This document shows positions 33,596 through 44,705 of a DNA stretch of 64,000 nt, one piece after another (position 1 is the stretch's first letter; every line of letters begins with the position of its first letter). The DNA is taken from the NCBI GenBank assembly GCA_949825065.1, contig OX463846.1:4483366-4547365 (forward strand). Direction: 5' to 3'. Both the position numbers and the translations under genes were made by a program. This DNA comes from Odontocerum albicorne (lineage: Eukaryota > Arthropoda > Insecta > Trichoptera > Odontoceridae). Under the pieces are notes generated by a model. The model did no database searches. It was not told the DNA's origin and saw only the letters and a program-made list of their open reading frames with translations.

Positions 33596-34199
33596 GTCGG
33601 GTAAACCACTAAAGAACACCAAGGAGTTTGTCTACCTCGGGAGCAAAATAACATGGGACGGTCGGTCCAAGAGCGAGGTCGACAGCCGTATACATCAGGC
33701 TAGACTTGCATTTAATAAAAGGTCGAAAATAATAGAATCAAATAATATAGACCTTAAACCGAGAATACTCCTCATCAAGACCTATGTATGGAGTATCTTG
33801 ATGTACGGCTGCGAGACATGGTGCCTATCCGAAAGAGATAGACGAAGACTAGAGGCTTTTGAGATGTGGTCCTATAGAAGACTATTAGGAATTTCCTGGA
33901 GAGACCACATCACAAATGAAGAGGTTCTCCAACGAATCGAAGGAGGAAGGCACCTGCTCAGGATCCTGTCCGAAAGGCGTGCAGGATGGATCGGTCATAT
34001 AATACGACAAGAGGGCCTCTTGCATGCCATAATGGAGGGTATGACCGAGGTGACAAACTCTAGGGGACGCCCACGCCGAGAGTACCTGGAGGACCTGTTG
34101 GTGGACGTGCGCTGCTCAACATATACAGATTTAAAAAGAGCCGCACAGGACAGGGAGGAATGGAGGAGAAGAGTTGAAATTGCTGCAAACCAGTCTTAG
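33582..34199 (+). pseudogene. LINE endonuclease/reverse transcriptase C-terminal region
   Basis: 205 codons, open; the first few upstream of the SGKPL block may lie outside the element. Landmarks in order: KEFVYLGSKITWDGRSKSEV, ILMYGCETWCLSERDRRRLE, EMWSYRRLLGISWRDHITNE, ERRAGWIGHIIRQEGL, GRPRREYLEDLL. These are the thumb/C-terminal blocks of RTE-type RTs. The catalytic FADD-type motif lies upstream and is missing, so it cannot work alone. Confidence 0.88.
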
Positions 34200-34345
34200 G
34201 ACTGCAACCACGGAGAGAGAATTTGAAAGTAGGCAGGACGAAATGTAGCATATGGACGCGACAGAAGGGAAATATGTGTGTCAGAATAAAATGTAGTGGA
34301 TATCTATTATATCTGCCTAGTCCAATAGGGACATGGCGTGATGGT
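33596..34345 (+). mobile_element. RTE-like LINE, 5' truncated, 3' part
   Basis: Contains an open coding 3' part and a 3' UTR ending near CCAATAGGGACATGGCGTGA. Compared with several-kb full-length non-LTR elements, only the last ~750 bp is present. The open frame suggests a younger insertion than the others here. Confidence 0.85.
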
Positions 34346-34782
34346 TATGATAACTTAGTTCAAGTTTATTACAATACCAAATATACAAAATAAGGGAAGA
34401 ATTGATTTATATTGGATGTTACTTAGTTTTTTAATTAAAAATCTAATTTGTTTATACGTTTCGTATCATTTCAATGGATTTGTTGAACTGTATCTTAGGC
34501 TGATATCTTGTTGCAATCTTTTACGATGTAAGGAAAATGATTAATCTTTACGAGTCTTTGAAATACTCGTTGTGGATAGACGATTTTTTTCCTTTAAAAG
34601 CGCATACAAGTCATACGCATCAACGTGAAGACTGCTCTAGCTTGTAATCTTAACTAGCAAAACGCACGATGCTAGCGACTAAAGCCTCTTGAAGATTAAC
34701 CTATAATACCGATAATTCATGCAATTGTTAACCAATCAAAGAGGATATGAATGTCAAACAAAAATTTATTCCGACTCTGTCT
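34346..34782. other. No gene seen
   Basis: A+T-rich approach to the satellite. Confidence 0.4.
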
Positions 34783-36008
34783 GTCTTCATTCATAGGTTA
34801 TGTACGATAATTGTTGACCGTAATACTAGTGACAGAAATTCGGCGATACGTTCTCACTATGGGAATCTCACATATTTATTCAACCATCTTCAAACTGTCC
34901 TCATAAACATATCATCATTCATAAGTTATGAACGATAATTGTTTACCGTAATATAATACTAGTGACAAAAAACCGACGATATGTTCTCACTGTGGGAATC
35001 CCACATATTTATTCAATCATCTCCAAACTATCATAAACATATTATCGTTCATAAGTTATAAACGATAATGGTTTACCGTAATATAATACTAGTGACAAAA
35101 ATCCGACGATATGTTCTCACTGTGGGAATCCCACATATTTATTCAATCATCTCCAAACTATCATAAACATATTATCGTTCATAAGTTATAAACGATAATG
35201 GTTTACCGTAATATAATACTAGTGACAAAAATCCTGCGATATGTTCTCACTGTGGGAATCCCACATATTTATTCAACCATCTCCGAACTATCCCCGTAAG
35301 CGTATTATCACTCATAGGTTATATACGATAATTGTTGACCGTAATACTAGTGACAGAAATCTGGCGATACGTTCACACTATGAGAATCCCACATATTTAT
35401 TCAACCATTTTCAAACTCTCCCCGTAAACATATCATTATTCATAGGTTATATGATATACAATAATTGTAAACCGTAATACTAGTGACAGAAATCCGCTGA
35501 TATGTTATCACTGTGGGAATCCCACATATTTATTCAATCATCCTCAAACTCTCTCCGTAAACATATCATCATTCATAGGTTATATACGATAATTGTTTAC
35601 CGCAATACTAATGACAGAAATTCGGCGATACGTTCTGTATGTGGGAATCCCATATATTTATTCAACCATCTCCAAACTCTCCCCGTAAACATATCATCAT
35701 TCATAGGTTATATACGATAATTGTTTACCGCAATACTAGTGACAGAAATCCGGCGATACGTTCTCAATGGGGGAATCCCACATATTTATTCAACCATCTT
35801 CAAACTCTCCTCGTAAACATATCGTCATTCATAGGTTATATACGGTAATTATTTACCGTAATATAATACTAGTGATAGAAATCCGGCGATACGTTCTCAC
35901 TGTGGGAATCCCACATATTTATCAAACCATCTTCAAACTCTTCCCGTAAACATATCATTTATAGGTTATATACGATAATTATTTACCATAACACTTGTGA
36001 CAGATACT
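34783..36008. repeat. Satellite array, ~128-133 bp unit
   Basis: About nine to ten units. Each has TTCATAGGTTATATACGATA, TAATACTAGTGACA, CGGCGATACGTTCTCACT, GTGGGAATCCCACATATTTA and CCATCTTCAAACTCTCC. GTGGGAATCCCAC is a 13-base near-palindrome in most units. Open frames here are by-products of the repeat. Units near 35.04 and 35.17 kb are almost identical, implying recent local amplification. Confidence 0.92.
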
Positions 36009-36256
36009 TGGAGCATCCCTCCCCATGATAATGAAATGATAACAATACACGCTTCAACAATAATAACAATTAAACACTAAGGCCTTATTTAATGTAATAT
36101 ATTCACCACGTAGGCTGCCGAGAGGCTCGCTATGTTGCGAATACATTTATATTAGTATCTGATTGTAAAATTAATGTTCTACTAGACTCCCTTCATTTAA
36201 CAACAAACATACATCTAGATTGTATACAAATCATCACGCTGCACCGTGCTCTATTG

Positions 36257-36595
36257 CAGTGCTCCGCAACCGGTGTGCCGTGGCACACTGGTGTGTTGTG
36301 AGCCGGATACAGGTGTGCCGCGGTCAAATTCAATGTACGAGTATTTGACATTTTACAATTTTTCATTATGTATTTAATACACAATAACTGGTGCCAACTG
36401 TTGAAAACTGCGTAGTGTGCTTTGTACACACCATGGCCGCACCAAATTAGTCATAGACAAAGAAAAATGACCCTTATGCGCGTCGCTGAAGACTCATGCC
36501 TAATTTAATACCTATATATTTTAGCTTTTGGTGTGCCGCGGAATTCTAGGAAGAATTTTGGTGTGTCGTAGGTGAGAAAAGGTTGCAGAGCACTG
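36257..36595. mobile_element. hAT MITE with perfect 8-bp target duplication
   Basis: CTCTATTG at 36249-36256 and 36596-36603. Ends CAGTGCTCCGCAACCGGTG and, reversed, CAGTGCTCTGCAACCTTTT. Interior rich in GTGTGCCG. 339 bp, no coding sequence. TACGAGTA at 36336-36343. Confidence 0.92.
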
Positions 36596-36603
36596 CTCTA
36601 TTG

Positions 36604-37414
36604 GACTCTTGTGAAAATATTATTCCTTCACATTATTATATCGTTTCATTTATCGAAATGGAATAAGCAGTGAAAGGAATATACTGAAATCACCGTCAAC
36701 GATAATTTGGAGCAATTTTACGTTATAATTTGATCTAAAAGTACAAAGTTACTTATCGGAAAATACATATATTCCTTTAACATCGTGCCGTTTACGGTAG
36801 GTAGAAAGGACCGCGCGCTAAGCAGAAATGATCACACGCGCCTAAATCCATCTGACGACCTTTGTGTACAACTTATTAAATTACTTCTAAATAACAAATT
36901 TATTTTTTATCTACCCTCATATTATTTTTTTTCCTATAATTTTGTAAGTATATTTATTAAGTTAGAAAGGTCGTACGTTAAGTTTTTTTTTTAAATTGAT
37001 TATTATAATTATTATGTTATGTTCAATGCAAAAATAACAACAAGAGGAGTTTTCATTACCATAAAATCTTATACTCAATTTTTTTCATGTTTTCGTGTTT
37101 TTGTTATAATAAAGTGAGAAAGTCTTATTTTTCGTCATTCATACGGTGGTTTCCTAGTTTCCTTGTTTCCCATTCCGAATAGATGATTCGGACATATTTA
37201 AGAGCGTGGCTGATACACAAAATTGTCTTCAGCCCCCAATAATTGTGTTAATAAAGAATTTAGAGCCACTGAAGTACGAACGGAACTCACGTTTAGTATT
37301 GTACATGTTGGCAACACTATTATACGCAGATAGGCAACAACACTCGCACACACACTCAGTGAGTGCAGGTGTTGTTACTAAACGAACTCATTTACCGCAC
37401 TGGGACTTGTTTTT
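36604..37414. other. No gene seen
   Basis: Mostly A+T-rich; 36785-36860 is slightly GC-richer. Confidence 0.4.
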
Positions 37415-37500
37415 GTTTTGTGGTTTTCTTCAAGAATTGAACCCGAAACCCCCAAATGGAAATCTGGCGTCTTACCAACTAGACTACGGAGGTCATCAAA
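37415..37500 (-). mobile_element. SINE head, reverse
   Basis: AAGAATTGAACCCGAAACCC and CTTACCAACTAGACTACGGA are the reversed B and A boxes. The tail is absent. Confidence 0.65.
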
Positions 37501-38074
37501 TTTTATTTAGTACTGTTTAATGGAAAACCAGTGACCATAAAGAACTGAAAAATTTGAGTTGTATGAGTTTCGTTGCAAGAGCGTTTCTCTTTTCCACGTT
37601 TGGATGAGTTGATCTTTTCCACGTTTGGATGCGGTATTTAATTCACCTTTTTTTGTCTTACTGTTGTAGTAAATTTATATATTGAAGTATATTAAACAAG
37701 CTTGTTGCTTCTTTTGCATTGTCCCTTAATGATCAATTGCGAAACTCGAAACAGGATGGCATTTCGCGAAGAATTCTTAAACGCCGCCTTAAATGTCTTT
37801 CACAACTTTAGCTGTCGTGGAGTCCATTAAGTGACTTTTATTGGTGTTACATTAAGATAAGATTACATTTTGAGACAATAATTAATTATTCACTACATTT
37901 AATAAATATGGTACTTTATATTACATAATTCAGTGGCCAATTATCTGTGTGCAGTTAGGTCCAAAAGCTTCCGGCCCATGCATGTAAAAAATAATGAAAC
38001 CAAATATTTTTTTTAAAACTTTTCGGCATTTCGATAAAAGTTGAAACCTTTAGGAAAAGTTATTTTGATCCCTG
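37501..38074. other. No gene seen
   Basis: Contains a short direct repeat CTTTTCCACGTTTGGATG (two copies near 37595-37635). Confidence 0.45.
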
Positions 38075-38520
38075 GAGGCTTCTGAGAGTAAGTCCGATCT
38101 ACCTTTCTGTAATAAACACGCTCCCGAAGCATCATCTGTTGCCTGACTAGTCCACCTACAGTATTACCTGGAAGTACCAAGGTCTGAGTGAATGTATAGT
38201 AATGGAATGCAAGCAGCCTGAACGAATGGACATATATTTGCTAAATAATTAGTTGTAAGAATTGTTATCTAGTTATAAGTAGTGTGTAGGTGTTAACTAT
38301 TTCTAAGAAATTATATTGTATATTAAGATTATTAAAAATAAAATGACATGTAGGTAATTACAATTAAGTTATTTCATAGTTAATTACAATTAAGTTAGTT
38401 CATACGAGTATAATACATACTCGTAAATTAGATAAGTTAACATATAAATTTATATATAGGTATAGCATTTAGAGAATGTTTGTACTATATGTTGCTTTAC
38501 TAAATTTAAAAAAAGTTATT
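38075..38520 (+). mobile_element. Family D poly(A) retroposon
   Basis: Aligned with 52443-52850 (+) and 47345-47660 (-): CTCCCGAAGCATCATCTGTT, GCCTGACTAGTCCACCTACA, CCAAGGTCTGAGTGAATGT, TTGTTATCTAGTTATAAGTA, then an A-rich end. Two octamers (38403 and 38418) are present only in this copy. Confidence 0.7.
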
Positions 38521-38609
38521 TTGATTTATTTGTTCATTTTGACTTTTGGACGCCGAAAGACATCGAAGTTTGTTTCTCGCAGGATAATTAAGAATCGCCT
38601 TATTACACG

Positions 38610-38880
38610 TACATAAATAAATAGCTCGTATTTATAGCAACATAACATACGAGTAGTATGTACATATAAACATTTATCCTGAAATTGCATATATAGCATG
38701 TTTCAAGATAACGGAGTAGAAAAATCATTTAAGAGAGAATCTACAAGTATCAAAAGGTCTGAGTTGATCTCAAAACATCAACCCAGTCGTGATACACCTC
38801 CACCAATGCAAAGCAAATCCGGCCGCGAGGACATCAAATATTTCCAGGCCACACCCTTGTACATGTCAATTTTTAAAAAC
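38610..38880 (-). mobile_element. Family E retroposon 3' end
   Basis: ATAAATAAATAGCTCG tail, TATGTACAT block, GATACACCTCCACCAATGCA and CACACCCTTGTACATG. Octamer at 38648-38655. Confidence 0.6.
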
Positions 38881-38947
38881 ACACATTTTCTGGTACACTT
38901 TGGCAACAAATTATTATGTTACTATAAAATATATAACAAGACATTAA

Positions 38948-39569
38948 CCATTCCTGCCCTGTGATGTGTAACTAGTACACATTGTTTCTAAAAACTTCTA
39001 TAAATATCATATAAATCTCTATAAATATCATATAACACATACTGGGTTCAGATTTTAGGTATTCCTCCGTAATACATTGACGCGTTGAATGAAAAAAAAA
39101 TATAAATAATAATTAGCAGTTATCGGTAACATCAGAGATATTTTGTGAAAATTGGGGATAAATTCACCAATCCACTCAAACTGTGCCAGTGTGTGACGGA
39201 GTATATTCATTCTAAAAACCGCTATGGGCGAGGAAGCGACGCTATTCACGTATCGCTCTTACTCTACTTCGATATATGGGAACGCAAGAAATAGAATCTC
39301 AGTTCGCTCGCTTCTCTCGTTTAAGTAGCTCGCGGGCATCCATTTGTGGTGGTCTCTTCGCCCGTTTTGTGAACGACGGCCGATGTGTTTTTTCGTGTTT
39401 TCAGCAATTAAATTTAAATGTATTATCACGTTTGACTTCAAATTTAATTAATTTAAGCGATTGGCTATAAATTTTCTTATTTTTCCGATTTTAAATCGCT
39501 CATTTTTACATGTGTATTGAATGCACAGCACCGGAAGGCGCGAATTTATTTAGCACAGGAAGGGAAAGG
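38948..39569 (-). mobile_element. TTAA-type MITE, full length, reverse
   Basis: TTAA at 38944-38947 and 39570-39573. Begins CATTCCTGCCCTGTGATG and ends GCACAGGAAGGGAAAGG. Interior matches 27.3 and 43.2 kb copies in reverse. Confidence 0.85.
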
Positions 39570-39679
39570 TTAACAATTACAAATTGTTTAATCGTTCACG
39601 TATCTCGTTAACTTTAGTTCTAGTGTGTTAACTCAAATAAATATAAATGTTGTAGTCAGGGTACACTAAGAAGTAAAGA

Positions 39680-40065
39680 TGGGGGAAGATGTACGACAGA
39701 ATACAATAAAATTAAGAGGGATGATTGTGAACTTAAAGCTGGTGTGTTGAATAAGATTAAGTAGAGCACTGTAAGATGGTTTGGGTATGTAGAACGAATG
39801 AATGAAGAAAGACTAACCAAAAATTATTTTGTGCAAATGTGAGTGGAAGACGTGGTTTATGAAGACCAAGAAAAAATGGTTGGTAAAAGTGAAATAAAAT
39901 GATAGTTTTGAAAAACAAAACGTATATATTCAGAGAAATCGTACTAGTTATATTAGGAAGTATATAAATGTACCATAGAAGAAGCGAAGGATATGGGTCG
40001 ATAAAGGAAACTGGCGATATGTCCTCTCTGTCTTCCCCGACATGGAAATGGCATTATGATTTGTA
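39680..40065 (+). mobile_element. LINE-C C-terminus and 3' end
   Basis: Frames give VRWFGYVERMNEERLTK, then EEAKDMGR-type text and a 3' UTR GTCTTCCCCGACATGGAAAT ending GGCATTATGATT. The GYVERM block corresponds to GHVERM in LINE C-termini. Several stops. Confidence 0.65.
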
Positions 40066-41021
40066 GGTTAACTTTATTTTAAAATATTTTTTTTAGTTCA
40101 GTTAAAGTAAAAGTGAAATTTCCTCATTTGAATTTCATTGTTCAGCAATAGACTGACATTATCACTCAAAGTTTCGACATTTCGAGAACGTTGCAGCTCT
40201 CATTCTTCAGGGATTGTTGGGTATCAGTATAGCTATCAATGGGGATGCGAAATAAATTTTGTTGATTGTCTCGTCGTTTCGTCTCGACCGTAACGTGAAA
40301 GTTACTGCGCTCTCGCTCGCTCGTAACATGAGAGTTCAGGGCGCCCCGGTAAATTTATTCGTAAAAATCAAGTTCGGAATGAGAATATTTTTTTCCGTTT
40401 ATTATAAAAGCACTAGTAGATTTTAAGTTCGTGTTACTGACTACAATAAAGGTAATACAATTCTCATTCCCTTTACTCTAGTTAGTGGTACTGACTACAG
40501 TAAAGGGCTTTAAGTCAATACGTGAAATGTTTTTTTTAATATTTTCTTTTTCCAATTTTTAAACATACCTATGAACCGTTTTAAATAATATTATTCATTG
40601 AAAGACCACATTACAAATATGAATTACAGTTATAAATAATGTCGGACATAATTTAGCGTTGATATTAATGCCGAGCGCATATTTTATGTTAATTTGGCAT
40701 TCCATAGCCTGGAGTTTGCATTTCGATGTGACCTCTGCCATTTTTTTGCTCATCAACCATCAAGCTGCTGTCAATTCGGCTAATATGCCATTTGTTCCTT
40801 TTGTTATGTAATTCGATTTTATAACCATATGAAACGAGTTGATCTAAATATCTCGGGATCATTGAATTCATTATATAACATAATAAATAAAGAAGAGGAA
40901 TATTAACACTTTAAAACCCAATCAAAATTAAGACAAACTTTCCCAAAACCCGGCTGGTTTTTGAGGAAGACTTTTTTTGTGAAGGTTTTACTAAAACTAC
41001 TATATCTAGGTAAAATGAATA
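40066..41021. other. No gene seen
   Basis: 40140-40340 is GC-richer (CTCTCGCTCGCTCGTAAC); a 15-base direct repeat GACTACAATAAAGG-type lies near 40440 and 40494. Nothing coding recognised. Confidence 0.4.
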
Positions 41022-41520
41022 ATTTGTAATTAGTTCTATCAAACACTGTTTATTCCACTTTTTGTAACGGTATAACCCTGAATTTATTTTGAATTTATTC
41101 TAAAATGGCTAATCATTATCACCGTGAAAACCATAATTTTTCTATCGATGATGCCAAATTCTTAGATATCAGTAGTAACGGAAATAAATTGGACAGAATA
41201 GAGTCCCTAGAAATTTCTAAGTTTTTACATCGAGGCGAACATCTGGTAAACACATATATCCCAAGAATCTCTCCGCTGCTCGCCGAGGTCGTCCCTTGCC
41301 TCCCTCAGCTCTCAGTTCCCAACCCAAATGTCCCCAATCGTTAAACGGGTGTATATCGGAACCAGTTCGAACAGAATTCAGTATTTTTTGTGCTCCCCTG
41401 AAGATGAGGTGAAAGCCTTGAAACCGGTAGGGTTATACCGTTACAAAAAGTGGAATAAACAGTGTTTGATAAAACAAATTACAATGTATTTAAACCTCCA
41501 CAATGTTAATGCCTTAACGG
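41022..41520 (+). mobile_element. Penelope-like element with inverted 5' tail
   Basis: The inverted tail 41022-41079 joins the coding relic at 41105. The forward tail starts near 41388 and continues to CCTCCACAATGTTAATGCC. Same layout as 30.6 kb but a different 5' breakpoint. Confidence 0.78.
41105..41344 (+). pseudogene. Penelope-like C-terminal (GIY-YIG region) relic
   Basis: 79 open codons: MANHYHRENHNFSIDDAKFL, RIESLEISKFLHRGEHLVNT, YIPRISPLLAEV. An H-x-x-E-N-H then F-x-x-x-x-A-K and E-x-L-E-I pattern fits the end of the Penelope-like endonuclease domain. GIY-YIG itself and the RT are lost. Confidence 0.65.
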
Positions 41521-41706
41521 AACCGGGACAAGGTTCAAATCTTGTTAAAACACGGGATCGGGACACAAAGTGTTAAAATAATCTACATGTATCTGAGAAT
41601 TATTTTAACTGTATTTACATATTTCAATGTCAAATAATGTAATATAACAGTTATGAATATAATTTCACAAACTTGTCAACTCTTGTTCAGATACATACAT
41701 ACATAT

Positions 41707-42257
41707 CAGACATTTTCAAGAAAAATGACACAACTCAGATTACAAAATTTTACAGGAGAAGCAAGAACATATTCGTCTTCAAAGTGAGAGATATGGGTGA
41801 TGTGTGCAGCTTAAGGAAAGACTTGGAGAGAATTCTGCGCTACAGCTGAAGCCTGAGGGGCTTGGCCACGCGGTGACGTACTAAACTTCCGTGCAGAAGG
41901 TCGCCGGTTCGAATCCCGCGCTGTGTTAGTCCCTTCGATTTTTTTTCGCCTAGCACAAACAAAAAAAAATGTATGTAAAATGATCACATATCAGATATTT
42001 TCAAGAAAAATGACACAACTCAAATTACAATATTTTACGGGAGAAGAAATAACATATTCGTCTTCAAAGTGAAAGATATGGGTGATGTGTGCAGCTTAAG
42101 GAAACACTTGGAAACAATACTGCACTTCACCTGAAGTCTAAGGCACTTGGCCACGCGGTGACGCACTAGACTTCCGTGCAGAAGGTCGTCGGTTCAAATC
42201 CCGCGCTGTGTTAGTCCCTGCGAATGACACCCGGCATTTTTTTCGCGTAGTACAAAC
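41707..42257. repeat. ~290-bp tandem duplication with a tRNA-like module
   Basis: AGATATTTTCAAGAAAAATGACACAAC-type text opens both units (about 41705 and 41994). Each has CTTGGCCACGCGGTGACG (A-box-like) and CGGTTCGAATCCCGCG or CGGTTCAAATCCCGCG (B-box-like), at about 41858-41930 and 42148-42215. Likely a duplicated SINE-bearing segment. Confidence 0.8.
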
Positions 42258-42269
42258 AAAAAAATGTAT

Positions 42270-42532
42270 ATCAGTAGTAACGGACATAAATTGGACAGAT
42301 TAGAGGCCCTAAAAATTTCTAAGTCAGTACATCGAGGTGAACATCTGGTAAACACATATATCCCAAAAATCTCTCCGCTGCTCGCCGAGATCATCCCATG
42401 CCTCCCTCAGCCCTCAGTCCCCAACCCGAATGTCCCCAACCATTAGAAGCGTGTATATCGGTAAGTCTTGAAACCGGTAGGGTTATACCGTTACAAAAAG
42501 TGGAATAAACAGTGTTTGATAAAACAAATTAC
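42270..42532 (+). mobile_element. Penelope-like element with target duplication
   Basis: 5'-truncated copy (starts ATCAGTAGTAACGGACAT) flanked by AAAAAAATGTAT at 42258-42269 and 42533-42544. It lies inside the second unit of the tandem duplication. The hairpin region follows a deletion of the ribozyme-like core. Confidence 0.82.
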
Positions 42533-42544
42533 AAAAAAATGTAT

Positions 42545-43149
42545 GTAAAATGTCACGATGTAATTTTCAATCGTGTGTGTCGAATGTGGTTTTAATGGTG
42601 AAACTACATTCGGAAATGTCCGCTCTGAAAGACCGATTACCACTGATGACGACCAAATTAAGACTTCGGTCAAGAATAACCATCATCTATACTAGAGACT
42701 GATATACTAAAATTTTATAAAAAAACCACAGTCCACGAGCATTTGGTGTAATTTCGCGCTTAAATTTGACCTGAAAGTACTAAATTTCTCTCCGGACAAC
42801 CAATAAGTTTATAACAAAGTTGAAACTTGTGTTTGTAACAATTCAATTAACAATATGGCGGAAGTTTGAAATATTATGAAATATGATTTTGATAGCAACA
42901 TTCTTCGATGTAAAGCTTGTTCATACCTTGTTATTTAATATTAAAGCATTTAAATTACGGAAGTTAATAATTACATATTATGTAAAGACAGGAGATTTCA
43001 GTGTACCTAGAAAGATCGGATCGTAACACGTGTTTCACCTCTCGACATCATCAAACGATGGGAGGAAATCTCCATAGCAGGCTGACTTCCGATGGAATCA
43101 TACAAAAAAAATAAGAATACAATAAAATCGGATAAGTTACAATCATTCT
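42545..43149. other. No gene seen
   Basis: A+T-rich; frames at 42491-42673 and 43007-43216 (minus) lack motifs. Confidence 0.4.
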
Positions 43150-43153
43150 TTAA

Positions 43154-43761
43154 CCTTTCCCTTCCTGTGCTAAAATAATCCGCCCGTTCCGGTGATGCGT
43201 ATTCAATACACATCAATAAACATGTAAAAATGAGCGATTTAAAATCGGAAAAATAAGAATATTCATAGCCAATCGCTTAAATTAATTAAATTTGAAGTCA
43301 AAATTAATAATAATTGAAATTTAATTGCTGAAAATATGGAAAAAAACCATCGGCTGACGTTCACAAAACGGACGAAACGACCACCTCAAACGAAAACCCG
43401 CGAGTTACTGAAGCGAGCGAACTGAGATTCTATTTCTTGCGTTCCCAAATATCGAAGTAGAGAGTGAGATGTAAATAGCGTCGCTTCCTCACCCATAGCG
43501 GTTTTTTTAGAATGAATATACCTACATCACACACTGGCACACCACGTTTGATTGTGTTGATGAATTAATTCCCGATATTCACAAAATATCTCTGATGTGG
43601 CCGATAAGTGCTAATTATTATTAATATTATTTTTTCATTCAATGCGTAAATGTATTACGGAGGAATACCTAAAATCTGAACCCAGTATTTATTATATTTA
43701 TAGAGATATTAAAGCTTTTAGAAGCAATGTGTACTAGTTACACATCACAGGACAGAAAGGG
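43154..43761 (+). mobile_element. TTAA-type MITE, full length
   Basis: TTAA at 43150-43153 and 43762-43765. Ends CCTTTCCCTTCCTGTGC and, reversed, CCCTTTCTGTCCTGTGATG. 608 bp. Confidence 0.87.
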
Positions 43762-43784
43762 TTAATGTAACTTAAACTCACTGG

Positions 43785-44105
43785 TAGATAATGATTTTTT
43801 CGGAAAATAGTTCAGTATTCTCAGATAGATGTCGTTAGCTAAAAGTTTTCGTTGTTGACTTCATTTCAAACGTCTTGAATCTGTATTATTATAAAAGTTA
43901 ATGAATAGTTCAGTGCATTTTCGGCCATTTTACTTACTGGTAAATAAAATGTTTTCTGGAAAGTAGTTGAGTATTTCTCAAATAGACGTCGTTAAAACAA
44001 ATTTCTCGTTGCTGACTTAATTCCAAACGTGATGAATCTATATTATTATGAAAGGTAATAGTTAAGTGCATTTCTTCGTCCATTTAACTCAACTTTCTGG
44101 TGTGA
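43785..44105. repeat. Diverged ~160-bp direct repeat
   Basis: Both units have CTGGTAxATAA, GGAAAxTAGTT, AGTATT, TAGAxGTCGTTA and GTTGACTT/GCTGACTT in order. Old duplication. Confidence 0.6.
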
Positions 44106-44309
44106 TATTTTTTTACGTGTCATTCTGAAGATGATACAAAATATGTTAATGTTTTTTTACTACCGCAATGAAGAAAATCGACGCAAACCAAAAAAAAATA
44201 TATGTAACTACACAGTTTATGGTGACGATGCAGGAATTGATTGCGTGTGTCAAATGTGATTTAAAAAATCTATAAATTTGATACGACATTCGAATATACT
44301 ATTGATTTC

Positions 44310-44705
44310 ATTGTAATTTGTTTAATCAAACACTATTTAGTCCACTTTTTGTAACGGTATAACCCTACCGGTTTCAAGGGTTTCACCTCATCATCAGGGG
44401 AGCACAAACAAGACTGAACTATATTCTAACTGGTACCGTGATACACGCTTCTAACGGTAAACATTCGGGTTGGGGACTGGAGGCTGAGGGAGGCATGGGA
44501 CAACCTCGGCGATCAGTGGAGAGATTCTTGGGATATATGTGTTTGCCAGATGTTTACCTCGATGCACTGACTTAGAAATTTCTAGGGCCTCGAATCTGTC
44601 CAATTTATTTCCGTTGCTACTGATATGCAAGAATTTGGCATCATCGATTGAAAATGTATGGTTTTCACGGTGACAATGATTAACCATTTCAGATTAAATT
44701 AGAGG
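44310..44705 (-). mobile_element. Penelope-like element, reverse
   Basis: Tail at 44318-44410, coding relic 44687-44451 (VNHCHRENHTFSIDDAKFLH, RFEALEISKSVHRGKHLANT). No inverted tail at its 5' side, unlike 30.6 and 41.0 kb. Confidence 0.75.

Noticed and set aside
33582..34199. Functional host gene of 205 codons
   Set aside because: The YGCETW, WRDHITNE and GHI blocks identify a truncated LINE RT; no start or catalytic part.
34747..35949. Series of 60-80 codon frames containing SHIFIQ and IIVYRN
   Set aside because: They are read-throughs of the ~130-bp satellite, changing with the repeat phase.
41905..41945. tRNA gene with GGTTCGAATCCC
   Set aside because: Repeated 290 bp downstream inside a tandem duplication, with no acceptor-stem pairing seen.
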